From Candidatus Zixiibacteriota bacterium (lineage in GTDB: Bacteria; SM23-81), in NCBI GenBank assembly GCA_030628225.1, contig DAOVRJ010000021.1:1-16105 (forward strand): a stretch of DNA of 16,105 nt, read 5' to 3'. Shown piece after piece: positions 1 through 10,500 of the stretch; the stretch's first letter is position 1; the number at the start of each line of letters is the position of its first letter. The translations under genes and the position numbers were made by a program. Under the pieces are notes generated by a model. It searched no databases, was not told the DNA's origin, and saw nothing but the letters and a program-made list of their open reading frames with translations.

Positions 1-140
1 AACGTCCGCTGATCCGCAAAACCCTTACGACTCAATATCAACGTTATCGCCGCCGTCAACGTCGTCTTCCCATGATCCACATGCCCTATCGTCCCCACAT
101 TAATATGCGGCTTCGTCCGCTTAAACTTCTCCTTCGGCAT
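1..140 (-). CDS. tuf: Elongation factor Tu, second copy, 5' fragment cut by the window edge
   Basis: This is the start of a second EF-Tu gene, downstream of fusA as in the classical str operon. Only 46 whole codons are present (MPKEKFKR through the Thr of ADQRT). They include the first GTP-binding loop, GHVDHGKT, at residues 19-26. The ATG is at 140-138, preceded by a strong purine ribosome-binding site (GAGGGGGAG, 148-156) seven bases upstream. The fragment is identical base for base to the start of the complete tuf at the other end of the window, including one base 5' of the ATG; beyond that base the right-hand copy lies outside the window. The reading frame is open at the edge, so truncation is a contig-end effect and not a pseudogene. 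In the cell, EF-Tu-GTP delivers aminoacyl-tRNA to the ribosomal A site. Confidence 0.93.
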   Translation of the reverse strand, partial: MPKEKFKRTKPHINVGTIGHVDHGKTTLTAAITLILSRKGFADQRT

Positions 141-141
141 C
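1..141. repeat. Direct terminal repeat, left copy
   Basis: Positions 1-141 are identical to 15965-16105 in the same orientation, without a mismatch in my base-by-base comparison. The repeat is made of the first 140 bases of a tuf gene plus one base upstream of its start codon. The exact length of 141 is also a k-mer size used by common metagenome assemblers, which suggests that the contig begins and ends on the same assembly-graph node. Confidence 0.97.
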
Positions 142-147
142 GCTCTA

Positions 148-156
148 CTCCCCCTC
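148..156 (-). promoter_or_regulatory. Ribosome-binding site of the downstream tuf copy
   Basis: The minus strand reads GAGGGGGAG seven bases before the tuf ATG. It sits in the 49-bp gap (141-189) after the fusA stop codon. I see no convincing promoter or terminator in this gap, so this tuf copy is probably co-transcribed with fusA. Confidence 0.7.
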
Positions 157-189
157 GTCAAAACCTCTAGCTTCTTTGTATTCTCTTCT

Positions 190-2262
190 CTAATACCCGC
201 GAATTTTCACAATTAACGCCTTGGCTATGTTTTGAGGAATGGGAGCATAGCTGGCGAAAAGCATGGTGTGCACAGCTCTCCCCTGAGTCAACGACCTAAG
301 AGCAGTAGCATATCCGAACATCTCGTTCAGCGCAACTGTGGCTGCCACTACCCGGGCATCGGCCCGATGGCTAACACCCTCTATTTTCCCCCGACGCGAA
401 TTCAGGTCTGACAACACATCCCCCATATATTCCTCGGGGACAACCACCTCAACGTTCATAACAGGCTCTAACAAAATTGGACCTGCTTTGGAAGCTCCAT
501 CCCTGAAAGCCATAGCTGCGGCGATCCGAAAGGCCATCTCTGAAGAATCCACCTCATGATAAGAACCGTCGAGCAAAGTGACCTTGATGTTGTCCATGGG
601 ATAACCGGCTATCACGCCATTTTCCATGGATTCTTTCACACCTTTCTCCACGGAGGAGATGAACTCCCTGGGAACTGATCCGCGGACGACGGCATTCTCG
701 AATTCGAACCCCTGACTGGGTTCCAATCTCAAGATAACGTGGCCGTATTGACCTCTTCCCCCCGTTTGCTTAATGAACTTGCCCTCACTTTTCACTGTCT
801 CAGTGATGGTCTCCTTATAAGAGACCTGCGGCTTACCCACCTTCGCCCCTACTTTAAATTCCCGGAACATCCGCTCCACCAACACCTCTAAATGTAACTC
901 TCCCATCCCAGAAATAATGGTCTGGCCGGTATTCTCATCGGTGCGTACTTGAAAGGTGGGATCTTCATGCGCTAGTTTAGCCAGTGCCTCTTGCAACTTA
1001 TCCTGGTCAATCGTCGTTCGTGGCTCTATGGCCACTGAGATGACTGGGTTGGGAAAGGTCATTTTCTCCAAGAGGATAGGGTGCTTAGGGTCACAAAGGG
1101 TGTCTCCAGTACTAGTCTCACGAAGACCGATGGCCGCTGCTATGTCGCCAGTGTAAATCTCCTGCCGATCTTCCCTTTTGTTGGCGTGCATCTGCAAGAT
1201 CCGGTTCACTCTCTGCTTTTTCTCCTTAGTGGCATTCATGATCTGTGTTCTCACCTTGAGACTTCCCGAATAGACCCTGAAGAATGTAAGGTGGCCCACA
1301 TGAGGATCCGTCATCACCTTAAAAGCCAAAGCCGAAAATGGCGCTTGATCATCCGCTTGGCGTTCTTCCTTATGATGCGTAAAGGGATTCTCTCCAATCA
1401 ACGGCGGCACATCCAAGGGAGATGGCAGGTAATCGATGATAGCATCCATCAACCGCTGCACACCTTTGTTCCGAAATGCCGCCCCACACAAAACTGGAAC
1501 AACCGCGTTGTCCAAAGTGGCTTTTCTTATAGCTGTTTGAATCTCTTGGGGTGTTATTTCCTTACCATCAAGGAACTTAGCCATAAGATGATCATCATGC
1601 TCAACTATAGCCTCCAGAAGCTTCTCACGACGATCCTTCGTTTCTGAGATAAGATCCCGGGGAATGGGAAGCTCGTCGAAGGTAACTCCCAAACTCTCTT
1701 TGTGGTAGACAATGCTGGTCATATTCACCAAATCTATCAGGCCGGTGAACAGCTCACCTGTTCCCAGTGGCACCTGTATGGGCAGGGGGTTTGCACCCAG
1801 TCTGTTTTCCATCATGCTGACCACTTTATCGAAATCAGCCCCTACCCGATCCATTTTGTTGACAAAGGCTATTCGGGGAACTCGATATTTATCCGCCTGT
1901 CTCCAAACAGCCTCTGATTGCGGTTCCACACCCCCTACAGCACAAAAAATGGCCACTGCACCATCCAGCACACGCAAGGAGCGCTCCACCTCTACTGTGA
2001 AGTCCACATGTCCCGGAGTATCAATAATATTAACACGATGATCCCGCCAGAAGATGCTGGTTGCCGCTGAGGTGATGGTGATGCCCCGCTCTCTTTCCTG
2101 GTCCATCCAATCCATTACGGCGGAGCCATCATGAACCTCACCCATCCGGTGGACCTTACCGGTATAATATAGTATTCGCTCTGTTGTGGTTGTCTTGCCG
2201 GCATCGATATGAGCCATGATGCCGATATTTCTGGTCCGCTCCAGCGGATACTTCCTGCCCAT
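190..2262 (-). CDS. fusA: Elongation factor G
   Basis: EF-G is the GTPase that drives mRNA-tRNA translocation and, with RRF, ribosome recycling in the cytoplasm. The protein begins [12 protein letters not shown] and is 690 residues, the usual bacterial length. The GTPase domain carries AHIDAGKT (17-24), DTPGH (81-85) and NKMD (135-138). Domains II (about 300-400), III, IV (about 480-605) and the C-terminal domain V follow without a break, and the sequence ends IVKIRGY. An in-frame GTG at 2319 would add 19 hydrophobic residues with no family counterpart. The ATG at 2262 is preferred because it begins at the conserved N-terminus and has AAGGTGGGGG six bases upstream. It lies third in the rpsL-rpsG-fusA-tuf operon, after a 140-bp gap and before the second tuf. 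This is a canonical fusA-type EF-G with mixed codon use, unlike tuf beside it. Confidence 0.97.
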   Translation of the reverse strand: MGRKYPLERTRNIGIMAHIDAGKTTTTERILYYTGKVHRMGEVHDGSAVMDWMDQERERGITITSAATSIFWRDHRVNIIDTPGHVDFTVEVERSLRVLDGAVAIFCAVGGVEPQSEAVWRQADKYRVPRIAFVNKMDRVGADFDKVVSMMENRLGANPLPIQVPLGTGELFTGLIDLVNMTSIVYHKESLGVTFDELPIPRDLISETKDRREKLLEAIVEHDDHLMAKFLDGKEITPQEIQTAIRKATLDNAVVPVLCGAAFRNKGVQRLMDAIIDYLPSPLDVPPLIGENPFTHHKEERQADDQAPFSALAFKVMTDPHVGHLTFFRVYSGSLKVRTQIMNATKEKKQRVNRILQMHANKREDRQEIYTGDIAAAIGLRETSTGDTLCDPKHPILLEKMTFPNPVISVAIEPRTTIDQDKLQEALAKLAHEDPTFQVRTDENTGQTIISGMGELHLEVLVERMFREFKVGAKVGKPQVSYKETITETVKSEGKFIKQTGGRGQYGHVILRLEPSQGFEFENAVVRGSVPREFISSVEKGVKESMENGVIAGYPMDNIKVTLLDGSYHEVDSSEMAFRIAAAMAFRDGASKAGPILLEPVMNVEVVVPEEYMGDVLSDLNSRRGKIEGVSHRADARVVAATVALNEMFGYATALRSLTQGRAVHTMLFASYAPIPQNIAKALIVKIRGY

Positions 2263-2402
2263 GAAAAACCCCCACCTTGCAACGAAGAAGAAAACTAATC
2301 GGAAGTAAAACAGACTCACCGCTATCCGGTGGAGGCTTGAGTTACTGTCCAGTCACGAGGATTAGGGTACAAGAAAAACTAACGACCCCCCACTTGTATA
2401 TG
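2263..2402 (-). other. rpsG-fusA intergenic leader (140 bp) with short inverted repeats
   Basis: This is the longest gap in the window and holds no recognisable gene. On the minus strand it contains TACAAG/CTTGTA arms (2393-2398 and 2368-2373) around a 19-base loop, and a 5-bp CACCG/CGGTG stem (2327-2331 and 2317-2321) with a 5-base loop. A G-rich element, GTGGGGGGT (2385-2393), resembles the fusA ribosome-binding site at 2269-2278. I see no good -35/-10 pair and no stem followed by a T run. It may act as a translational leader for EF-G, but that is inference only. Confidence 0.4.
2269..2278 (-). promoter_or_regulatory. fusA ribosome-binding site (decides the start)
   Basis: The minus strand reads AAGGTGGGGG six bases before the ATG at 2262. 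It supports the start MGRKYPL and argues against the longer in-frame GTG start at 2319. Confidence 0.75.
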
Positions 2403-2873
2403 TTACCAGCGATAATGAGCAAAAGCCTTGTTGGCCTCTGCCATCTTGTGGGTATCCTCTTTCTTTTTTGCCGAAGCCCCCTCGTTTTTGGAGGCCGACA
2501 TCAATTCAGCGGCGAGGCGTTCTGCCATCGTATGTTCCGGCCGTTGCTTGGCATACCGTATAACCCAGCGAATAGCCAGTGCAGTCCGGCGATTAGCCCT
2601 AACCTCCACGGGAACCTGATAAGTCGCTCCACCCACCCGCCGAGATTTCACCTCTATAACCGGCTTAATATTGTTAACAGCCTTCTGAAAGATGGGTAAA
2701 CCCGGCTGACCCATTTTCTGTTCTATTATCTCCAGAGATTGGTACATGATCCTCTCAGCCAAGCTACGTTTGCCCTTTCTCATCAAACCACTTATAAACA
2801 AACTCAGCAGCGTGTTATCGTACTTCGGATCGGGCAACATCTCTCTGGCACTGGCCTTTCTCCTTCTGGACAT
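2403..2873 (-). CDS. rpsG: 30S ribosomal protein S7
   Basis: S7 nucleates assembly of the 30S head by binding 16S rRNA and contacts tRNA at the E site. The protein is 156 residues, the standard bacterial length, and begins [20 protein letters not shown]. The conserved blocks [12 protein letters not shown] and RRTALAIRW, near the middle, and the terminal NKAFAHYRW are all present. The ATG at 2873 has a purine-rich GGGAGTGGAAG stretch just upstream. It follows rpsL by 18 bp, a gap that holds little beyond this ribosome-binding site. In E. coli, S7 represses its own operon by binding the rpsL-rpsG junction; the short gap here leaves little space for that structure outside the coding sequence. 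Confidence 0.97.
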   Translation of the reverse strand: MSRRRKASAREMLPDPKYDNTLLSLFISGLMRKGKRSLAERIMYQSLEIIEQKMGQPGLPIFQKAVNNIKPVIEVKSRRVGGATYQVPVEVRANRRTALAIRWVIRYAKQRPEHTMAERLAAELMSASKNEGASAKKKEDTHKMAEANKAFAHYRW

Positions 2874-2891
2874 CTTCCACTCCCGTTCCTA

Positions 2892-3287
2892 TCAGTCTCC
2901 AGCAGATCCAACTCGTTTCTTGGGCCTCTTCGTGCCATATTTAGATCGGCTCTGAGTTCGATCCTGGACCCCGCTGGCATCCAATGTGCCTCGAATAACG
3001 TGATACCTCACTCCCGGCAAATCCTTAATTCGCCCCCCCCTGATGAGCACAATAGAGTGCTCCTGCAAATTGTGACCCTCTCCAGGAATATAGGCGGTGA
3101 CTTCCATGGAGTTTGTCAATCTCACCCGGGCCACCTTTCTAAGGGCCGAATTAGGTTTTTTCGGCGTTGAGGTATAAACTCGTGTACATACACCCCTCTT
3201 CTGAGGAGAACCCTTTAAGGCCGGAGCGCCTGTTTTAGATTTGAGGTTCTTTCTCCCTCGACGGATAAGCTGATTTATGGTCGGCAA
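2892..3287 (-). CDS. rpsL: 30S ribosomal protein S12
   Basis: S12 lies at the decoding centre and controls accuracy of codon reading. The 131-residue protein begins [13 protein letters not shown]. It has [11 protein letters not shown] with lysines 43 and 44, and [13 protein letters not shown] with lysine 88 and aspartate 89. These are the sites known in other bacteria for streptomycin resistance mutations and for beta-methylthiolation of the aspartate; here they have the ordinary sensitive-type residues. The start is TTG at 3287, chosen because it gives the canonical N-terminus and lies six bases after GGAGG. The stop TGA is followed immediately by TAG. It is the first gene of the str operon and has its own predicted promoter in the gap after rpoC. 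Confidence 0.97.
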   Translation of the reverse strand: MPTINQLIRRGRKNLKSKTGAPALKGSPQKRGVCTRVYTSTPKKPNSALRKVARVRLTNSMEVTAYIPGEGHNLQEHSIVLIRGGRIKDLPGVRYHVIRGTLDASGVQDRTQSRSKYGTKRPKKRVGSAGD

Positions 3288-3328
3288 ATTACTCCTCCGA
3301 GTATTAAACTAGATAAAAATCAAAATTG

Positions 3329-3342
3329 TTATAAGCTTATAA
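3329..3342. repeat. 14-bp perfect palindrome at the predicted str transcription start
   Basis: TTATAAGCTTATAA is its own reverse complement. It overlaps the downstream half of the predicted -10 box and the likely start site. It could be an operator, or simply AT-rich promoter DNA. Being all A-T except for its central GC, it is a poor candidate for an intrinsic terminator of rpoC. Confidence 0.5.
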
Positions 3343-3368
3343 TATATCAATTATTTTCTGTTTGTCAA
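3339..3368 (-). promoter_or_regulatory. Predicted sigma70-type promoter of the str operon
   Basis: On the minus strand a perfect -35 box TTGACA (3363-3368) is followed after 18 bp by TATTAT (3339-3344), which matches TATAAT at five of six positions. The -35 box starts eight bases after the rpoC stop codon. The gap (3288-3376) is strongly AT-rich compared with the surrounding genes. Transcription would begin near 3332, giving an rpsL leader of about 45 bases. It would allow rpsL-rpsG-fusA-tuf to be expressed independently of rpoBC. Confidence 0.75.
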
Positions 3369-3376
3369 GAAAAAAC

Positions 3377-6300
3377 TTACTCTTCACCCACCAGCGGTTC
3401 ACTATTTTTGCCGTCGACGCTTTTTTGCAACTCCTCCTGTCCTATCCCTTCCTGGACAGCTTCCTGCTCCTCATCAATCTGAATTTTGATTCTACGATAA
3501 TTAGCGAACCCTGTTCCCGCAGGGATAAGATGACCCATAATCACATTTTCCTTCAAGCCCAGTAGTTTGTCTTTTCGACCGTGGATAGCAGCTTCAGTCA
3601 GTACACGAGTTGTCTCCTGAAATGATGCTGCAGAAATGAAACTCTCGGTGCTCAGCGACGCCTTGGTAATACCCAGAAGCATCGTTTGGAAAGTGGCTGG
3701 TTCGCCACCGGTGGCGATGATCTTCTCATTTTCATCTTGGAAGCGAATTTTATCCACCTGCTGACTTTCCAGAAAGATAGTGTCTCCCGGATCCTCCACC
3801 CTTACTTTCTGAAGCATCTGGCGCACTATCACCTCGATATGTTTGTCATTGATCCTGACTCCCTGAAGGCGATACACCTCCTGAATTTCGTTTACCAGAT
3901 ACTCTTGAACGGCCCCGGGGCCTTTGATGTTCAGGATATCATGGGGGTTAATGGGACCTTCGCACAGCCGTTCACCTGACTGAACCCGATCCCGATCTCG
4001 TACTCTGAGATGCTTCCCGTGAGGGATTAAGTATTCCCTGTCCTCGTTCTCACCATGGACGATCAACTTTTGAGCCCCGCGGATGATGCCGGAGAATTCC
4101 ACAATCCCGTCGATTTCGCTTACCACGGCCGGATCGCGCGGCTTCCTGGCCTCAAAAAGCTCTGCTACTCGAGGAAGGCCTCCAGTGATGTCCCGTGTTT
4201 TACTGATCTCTCTGGGAATTTTAACTATAGCATCGCCGGCATGAATCTCTTGGCCATCATGAACCAAAAGGTGCGCTCCCGTTGGAATAGCATAATTTAC
4301 TAACTCTTTCCCTTTACCACCCACGATCACAATTGTGGGATGAAGCGCTTTATCCCGATCCTCCACAATCACCCTTTGACGCAGACCCGTGGTCTCGTCC
4401 AGCTCCTCTCGCAGGCTGACCTCCTCCACAATATCTTGGTATTTCGCCTTGCCAGATTGTTCCGTCAGAATGGTATTGCTGTAAGGGTCCCATTCAAAAA
4501 TGGTTTGACCTTCCTCCACCTTATCTTTATCCCGAACGTGAAATACTGCGCCATAGGGTATGGTATAGCGTGCTCGGGTGTGACCTTCGTCGTCGATGAG
4601 ATCGATTTTCCCGTTTCGTCCCAAAACCACCCACTCTCCGTTCTTTCTCTGAACCATCTTCAGATTATGCGACTTGATGCTTCCAGAGCTTTTCACGCTC
4701 ACTTTAGATTGTGCGGCAATGCGGGCAGCGGTGCCACCGATGTGGAATGTCCTCAAAGTCAGCTGAGTGCCGGGCTCGCCGATGCTCTGGGCGGCCATAA
4801 CACCAGCTGCCTCACCTAACTCCACCATATTGCCTGTGGCTAAGTTTCTGCCATAACACCTTGCACAAACTCCTCGGCGAGATTCGCAGGTGAGGACGGA
4901 ACGAATGCGCACTTTCTCGATGCCACTCTCTTCGATAATCTGTGCAGGTCCCTCGGTGATCTCCTTCCCTGCTTGACAGATCACCTCGTCGCTGATGGGA
5001 TCGATCACGTCCTCCAGGGCTACCCTTCCCAAGATGCGGTCCGAAAGGGTTTCTATGACCTCTTCTCCCTCTTTCAGCGCTCCTATGTCCTGACCTCGGA
5101 TGGTCCCGCAATCTTTTATGGTGATGATGACATCTTGGGCAACATCCACCAGACGGCGCGTAAGATATCCAGCATCAGCCGTTTTCAATGCTGTATCGGC
5201 CAGACCTTTTCTGGCCCCATGTGTGGAGATAAAGTACTCCAGGACAGACAGCCCCTCACGGAAGTTAGAGGTAATGGGTGACTCGATAATCTCGCCCACC
5301 TGGCCGGTAATTCGCTTCTGTGGTTTGGCCATCAGACCCCTCATGCCAGCCAGCTGACGAATCTGCTCCTTGCTGCCCCTGGCTCCAGAATCTGCCATCA
5401 TATAAACCGGATTGAACCCCTTCTTTGACTTGCTGAGCTGTTCGAACATCACCTCGGCCACATCGCTGGTGGTGTGGGTCCATGTGTCGATCACTTTGTT
5501 GTACCGTTCACCATCGGTGATCAGTCCCCGTTCGTATTGCTCTTGAATTTTGGTCACGGCCCGTCGGGCTTTTTCCAAAAGCCCCTTCTTTTCCTTGGGA
5601 ATGATCAGATCATCAATGCCCACGGTAATTCCAGCTAGAGTAGCGTAATTAAAACCAATGCGCTTGAGCTCATCCAGAAAAATAGCTGTTTTGCGCATAC
5701 CTATGATGCGGTATGCCTTAGAAACCAACTCCTCCAGCTTTTTCTTGTCCAACAACTCATTGAAAAAACCGACCTCATCAGGCACAATCTGGTTGAAAAT
5801 CACCCTTCCTGTGGTCGTTTCCTCTGATTTTCCATTAATGCGTACTTTGATTTTAGCCTGGAGACCGAGCTTGCCAGAATCGTAGGCTATGGCTACCTCG
5901 TCGCAGCTAGAGAAGAGTTTCCCCTCCCCCTCCTGTCCCGGGCAGGGTTTTGAAAGGTAATAGCAGCCCAGCACCATATCCTGGCTGGGTATGGCTAATG
6001 GACGACCGTGTGCAGGTGAAAGGATATTATTCGCAGAGAGCATCAAGACGGAGGCCTCTAACTGTGCCTCGTACGAAAGGGGCACATGAACGGCCATCTG
6101 GTCCCCATCGAAATCTGCGTTGAATGCCGCACAGACCAGGGGATGTATCCGGATGGCTTTCCCCTCCACTAGAACAGGCTGGAAGGCTTGAATCCCCAGT
6201 CGGTGCAGGGTTGGTGCTCGGTTCAGAAACACCGGATGGTTCTGAATAATCTCCTCCAGTATGTCCCAGACCTCAGGACGTTCCCTCTCCACTAGTCTCT

Positions 6301-7483
6301 TGGCACTCTTCACTGTCTGTACAAACCCTTTCTCTTCCAACTTTCTTATAATAAAAGGCTTAAAAAGCTCCAAGGCCATAGTTTTGGGCAAACCGCACTG
6401 GTGGAGTTTGAGTTCCGGACCAACCACGATCACCGAACGCCCCGAATAATCCACCCGTTTGCCCAACAGATTCTGTCGAAAGCGACCCTGTTTGCCCCTA
6501 AGCAGGTCGCTGAGAGATTTCAAAGGCCTCTTACCCTCTCCGCGAACCGAGTAAGATCTCCGTCCGTTATCGAGAAGGGCGTCCACTGCCTCCTGGAGCA
6601 TTCTCTTCTCGTTGCGCAAAATTACCTCGGGTGCCTTGATCTCGATAAGCTTCTTTAGCCGATTATTCCGATTGATCACACGCCTATAAAGATCGTTAAG
6701 ATCAGAGGTGGCAAAACGCCCACCTTCCAGAGGAACCAGCGGACGAAGATCGGGCGGGATAACCGGAATAACGCTGAGGATCATCCACTCGGGTTGATTC
6801 TCCGATTGACGAAAAGCCTCCACTACTCTAAGCCTTTTTAGAGCTTCCTTTTTCCGCTGAACAGAGGTTTCCACCTTAACATTGGTGCGAAGTTCAGCTG
6901 AGAGATCCTCTACATTCACCTCCCGGAGTAACTCACGAATGGCCTCGGCTCCCATGCTGGCTCGAAACTCTTGACCTTCCTCTTCTAACTTCAGATACTT
7001 CTCCTCGGAAAGGAGATCCTTTTTACGCAGGTTAGTTTCTCCGGGATCAATTATTACATAAGATTCATAGTACAACACCCGCTCCAGATCCCGAATGGAC
7101 ATCTCTAAAAGATGCCCTATGCGCGAGGGTAACGATTTCAGGAACCAAATATGGGACACAGGAACGGCTAACTCGATATGGCCAAGGCGCTCTCGACGGA
7201 CCTTCGACTGAGTCACCTCTACACCACAGCGATCGCAGATGACACCCCGATAGCGAATTCGCTTATACTTTCCGCAGCTACACTCCCAATCTTTTACCGG
7301 CCCAAAGATGCGCTCACAAAACAGGCCATCCTTCTCCGGCTTAAAGGTCCTATAATTGATGGTCTCTGGCTTTGTTACCTCTCCATAAGACCAGCTTCTA
7401 ATCACCTCTGGCGAGGCCAATTTCACCTGGATGGCCTCAAAAGTCACCAACTTATTTCTTTCCTGCCACATGGACGCTGGCAC
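3377..7483 (-). CDS. rpoC: DNA-directed RNA polymerase subunit beta'
   Basis: Beta' forms half of the polymerase active-site cleft. The product is 1368 residues. The first zinc site is C68, C70, C83, C86 (zipper/clamp region). The catalytic magnesium loop NADFDGD is at 455-461 with aspartates 457, 459 and 461. The second zinc site is C792, C866, C873, C876. The trigger loop starts near 895 ([21 protein letters not shown]) and resumes at about 1095 ([19 protein letters not shown]). An insert of about 175 residues in between is the SI3 position. The tail after about 1335 is acidic. The start is GTG at 7483 with AAGGGGG eight bases upstream; an ATG four codons further in (7471) is possible. It follows rpoB by 37 bp. 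All key residues are intact. Confidence 0.98.
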   Translation of the reverse strand: MPASMWQERNKLVTFEAIQVKLASPEVIRSWSYGEVTKPETINYRTFKPEKDGLFCERIFGPVKDWECSCGKYKRIRYRGVICDRCGVEVTQSKVRRERLGHIELAVPVSHIWFLKSLPSRIGHLLEMSIRDLERVLYYESYVIIDPGETNLRKKDLLSEEKYLKLEEEGQEFRASMGAEAIRELLREVNVEDLSAELRTNVKVETSVQRKKEALKRLRVVEAFRQSENQPEWMILSVIPVIPPDLRPLVPLEGGRFATSDLNDLYRRVINRNNRLKKLIEIKAPEVILRNEKRMLQEAVDALLDNGRRSYSVRGEGKRPLKSLSDLLRGKQGRFRQNLLGKRVDYSGRSVIVVGPELKLHQCGLPKTMALELFKPFIIRKLEEKGFVQTVKSAKRLVERERPEVWDILEEIIQNHPVFLNRAPTLHRLGIQAFQPVLVEGKAIRIHPLVCAAFNADFDGDQMAVHVPLSYEAQLEASVLMLSANNILSPAHGRPLAIPSQDMVLGCYYLSKPCPGQEGEGKLFSSCDEVAIAYDSGKLGLQAKIKVRINGKSEETTTGRVIFNQIVPDEVGFFNELLDKKKLEELVSKAYRIIGMRKTAIFLDELKRIGFNYATLAGITVGIDDLIIPKEKKGLLEKARRAVTKIQEQYERGLITDGERYNKVIDTWTHTTSDVAEVMFEQLSKSKKGFNPVYMMADSGARGSKEQIRQLAGMRGLMAKPQKRITGQVGEIIESPITSNFREGLSVLEYFISTHGARKGLADTALKTADAGYLTRRLVDVAQDVIITIKDCGTIRGQDIGALKEGEEVIETLSDRILGRVALEDVIDPISDEVICQAGKEITEGPAQIIEESGIEKVRIRSVLTCESRRGVCARCYGRNLATGNMVELGEAAGVMAAQSIGEPGTQLTLRTFHIGGTAARIAAQSKVSVKSSGSIKSHNLKMVQRKNGEWVVLGRNGKIDLIDDEGHTRARYTIPYGAVFHVRDKDKVEEGQTIFEWDPYSNTILTEQSGKAKYQDIVEEVSLREELDETTGLRQRVIVEDRDKALHPTIVIVGGKGKELVNYAIPTGAHLLVHDGQEIHAGDAIVKIPREISKTRDITGGLPRVAELFEARKPRDPAVVSEIDGIVEFSGIIRGAQKLIVHGENEDREYLIPHGKHLRVRDRDRVQSGERLCEGPINPHDILNIKGPGAVQEYLVNEIQEVYRLQGVRINDKHIEVIVRQMLQKVRVEDPGDTIFLESQQVDKIRFQDENEKIIATGGEPATFQTMLLGITKASLSTESFISAASFQETTRVLTEAAIHGRKDKLLGLKENVIMGHLIPAGTGFANYRRIKIQIDEEQEAVQEGIGQEELQKSVDGKNSEPLVGEE

Positions 7484-7491
7484 CTAATACG

Positions 7492-7498
7492 CCCCCTT
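7492..7498 (-). promoter_or_regulatory. rpoC ribosome-binding site
   Basis: The minus strand reads AAGGGGG eight bases before the GTG at 7483, inside the 37-bp rpoB-rpoC gap. It favours the GTG start over the ATG four codons downstream, though the two cannot be separated with certainty. Confidence 0.55.
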
Positions 7499-7520
7499 AT
7501 AAAACATCACGGTCAATGAT

Positions 7521-10500
7521 CTATTCCTTATGTCGCTCCTCAAGATGCACATCTAGACAAAGGCTCTGCAGTTCCTTGACCAACACATTAAAGGACTCCG
7601 GAATTCCCGGCTCAGGTGGATTCTCACCTTTAACGATGGCCTCGTAAGTTCGGGATCGACCAGTCACATCATCGGATTTGACGGTGAGCATCTCCTGAAG
7701 AGCGTAAGCCGCCCCGTATGCTTCCAGGGCCCAGACCTCCATCTCTCCAAAGCGCTGACCCCCAAATTGGGCTTTCCCACCCAGAGGTTGCTGGGTAACC
7801 AAAGAGTAGGGACCTATCGATCTAGCGTGGATCTTGTCATCGACCAGATGAGAGAGCTTCATCATATAGATATATCCTACGGTGATCTTCTGGCCGAAGG
7901 GCAATCCGGTTAGACCATCGAACAGGTTTATTTGCCCGGACTCAGGGAGATCAGCCTCTTTCAAAATTTCCTTTATCTCCCCTAAAGATGCGCCATCGAA
8001 AACAGGGCTCTTAAAACGAACCCCTAGCTTTTCTGCAGCCCACCCCAGGTGGGTTTCCAATATTTGCCCCACGTTCATCCTTGAGGGGACACCCAATGGG
8101 TTGAGAACGATCTCTACAGGCGTGCCGTCGGGAAGATGCGGCAAATCCTCCTCGGGCACGATCTTGGCCACAACACCCTTGTTGCCGTGCCTTCCAGCCA
8201 TTTTATCGCCCACGGAGAGCTTTCTCTTCATGGCCACACTAACTTTAACCAACTGCAGCACTCCAGGGGGCAGCATGTCGCCACGAATAACTTTCTCTTT
8301 TTCGTTCTCCAACTTGGTTTTTATGTCATGAACTCGACGTGTGGACGCCTCCAGTACCTTGAAGATCTTTTCGTTAACGGACTCCTTTTTGGTCCAACCA
8401 TCTCCCCACATAAAAGTGCTAAAAATTATCTCATCGAGCAACTTGGCAGTGAACTTCCGACCCGCCCGAATGATCACCGAACCATCCCTTTCGCTGCGTA
8501 TGGTCCTGGCCAGCTGGTCCTTGAGAAGCTCCTTAATTTTGTCATCTCGGATGCGCTTGACTCGATCAATATGTTTTTGCGCTTCCTTCTCCAGATTTAG
8601 AATTTCTTTCCTCTCTATTCTCTTGCTCTCCGGGCTTCTCTCTTTTCTAGAAAAGACTTTAGTATCTATAACAATGCCCTTCATTCCCGGAGTTGCTTTT
8701 AAAGAGGCATCACGCACATCTCCTGCTTTCTCGCCGAATATAGCTCGCAACAACCTTTCCTCGGGCGACAGTTCCGTCTCTCCCTTGGGGGTAACCTTGC
8801 CCACAAGGATATCCCCAGCCTCCACCTCAGCACCAATGCGAATAACACCTCTCTCATCCAGATTTTTTAGCGCATCTTCACTGACGTTTGGTATTTCTCG
8901 GGTGATCTCCTCCTCCCCTCTCTTAGTCTCTCTCACCTGGAGCTCAAATTCCTGGATGTGAACGGAGGTAAACCGGTCTTCCCGAACCAGTCGCTCGCTG
9001 ATGATAATGGCATCTTCAAAATTATACCCATGCCACGGCATGAAAGCCACCAGCACATTGACTCCCAAAGAAATTTCTCCGTGATCGGTTGCCGGACCAT
9101 CTATAATAACCTGTTCCTCTTCAACATGATCTCCCACACGGACAAGCGGCCTTTGATTTAAACAAGTGTCCTGGTTAGATCGTCTGAACTTGGTGAGGAA
9201 TTCCTCGTCGAGCCCGAATAGCTCCCGGGAGAGGTCATCTTTTCCTCTCATCTGGTCGGGGTAGATGGATATTTTCTCTGCCGTAACGCTCTCTACTGAG
9301 CCCGCGCGCCGCGCGACAACCACCGCTCCTGAATCTCTGGCCGCGCGAGTTTCCATGCCAGTGCCTACCAGTGGAGCCTCGGTTATCAACAGGGGCACGG
9401 CCTGCCTTTGCATATTAGAACCCATCAGTGCACGGTTGGCATCATCATGTTCCAAGAAGGGTATCAATGAGGCAGCCGCGCTGACCAGCTGCTTCGGTGA
9501 TACGTCCATGTAGTCCACTTTTAGTGGAGGAACCAGGGGGAAATCTCCCCGGCTGCGGGACATAACCAGCTTCTTCAAGAATTTCCCGTTCTCATCCAGA
9601 GGTGCGTTGGCCTGAGCGATAATGTATTTGTCTTCCCTGTCGGCGGTAAGATACTCAATTTGGTCCGTGACCCGGCCTTTGACCACTTTTCGGTATGGGG
9701 TTTCGATGAACCCCAGTTTGTTAACCCGAGCGTATGTAGACAGCGAGGCGATAAGACCGATGTTGGGACCTTCTGGGGTCTCGATGGGACAGATACGACC
9801 ATAGTGGGTGTGATGAACATCCCGAACCTCGAAACCGGCACGCTCTCGAGTGAGACCGCCAGGACCCAGGGCACTTAACCTTCTCTTGTGGGTCAAAGCT
9901 GCCAGGGGATTGGTCTGATCCATGAACTGGGACAGCTGACTGCTCCCGAAAAAGGCTCCGATAACGGCGGAGACGGTTCGGGCATTGACCAACTCGTGTG
10001 GGCTGATGGATTCCGCATCCCACAGACTCATTCTTTCCTTAATGGTCCGGGCCATTCGAGTAAGGCCAACCCGGAACTGATCCGAAAGAAGCTCTCCTAC
10101 AGAACGCACCCTTCGATTTCCCAGGTGGTCGATATCGTCCACAAAGCCCTCGCCGTTACGCAGACAAAGTAGATAGTCTACGATTTCGATGAAGTCCTCT
10201 TTGGTCAGTATGGTAGTATCATCGGGAATATCAAGGCTCAGCCTCTTGTTCAACCGATATCTGCCCACCCTGCCTAAATTGTACCTTTTGGGGTTAAAAA
10301 ACAGTCTGTCCAATAGAGCTTGCGCCGAGCTCTGATTTGGCGGATCACCGGGACGCAGAAGATTGTAGATCTTATAAAGGGCCTCTTGCTTGGAGCTGGT
10401 AGTATCTTTCTTCATCGTGTTTCGCAACACCCCGGCGTCTCGAGACAGACCCTCAGCCACCACTGTAACCTCGGTGACCTTAATTTGACGCAGGCTCTTA

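Noticed and set aside
1081-1647. Plus-strand open frame of 188 codons inside fusA
   Set aside because: It is a shadow on the strand opposite a fully conserved EF-G, with no recognisable domain and no start context.
2263-2319. N-terminal extension of EF-G of 19 hydrophobic residues that looks like a signal peptide
   Set aside because: It depends on an upstream GTG without homologous sequence. The ATG at 2262 has a good ribosome-binding site and gives the standard EF-G start. EF-G is cytoplasmic.
3306-3345. Intrinsic terminator of rpoBC in the AT-rich gap
   Set aside because: The only symmetric element is almost all A-T and coincides with the predicted rpsL promoter start region. A stable GC stem followed by a T run is absent.
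4812-5111. Minus-strand open frame of 99 codons inside rpoC in another frame
   Set aside because: The product is rich in Arg, Gly and His in the manner of out-of-frame translations, and the rpoC frame is intact throughout.
9868-9948. Possible rifampicin-resistance substitutions in RpoB
   Set aside because: The positions matching E. coli Q513, D516, H526, R529 and S531 all carry the sensitive-type residue.
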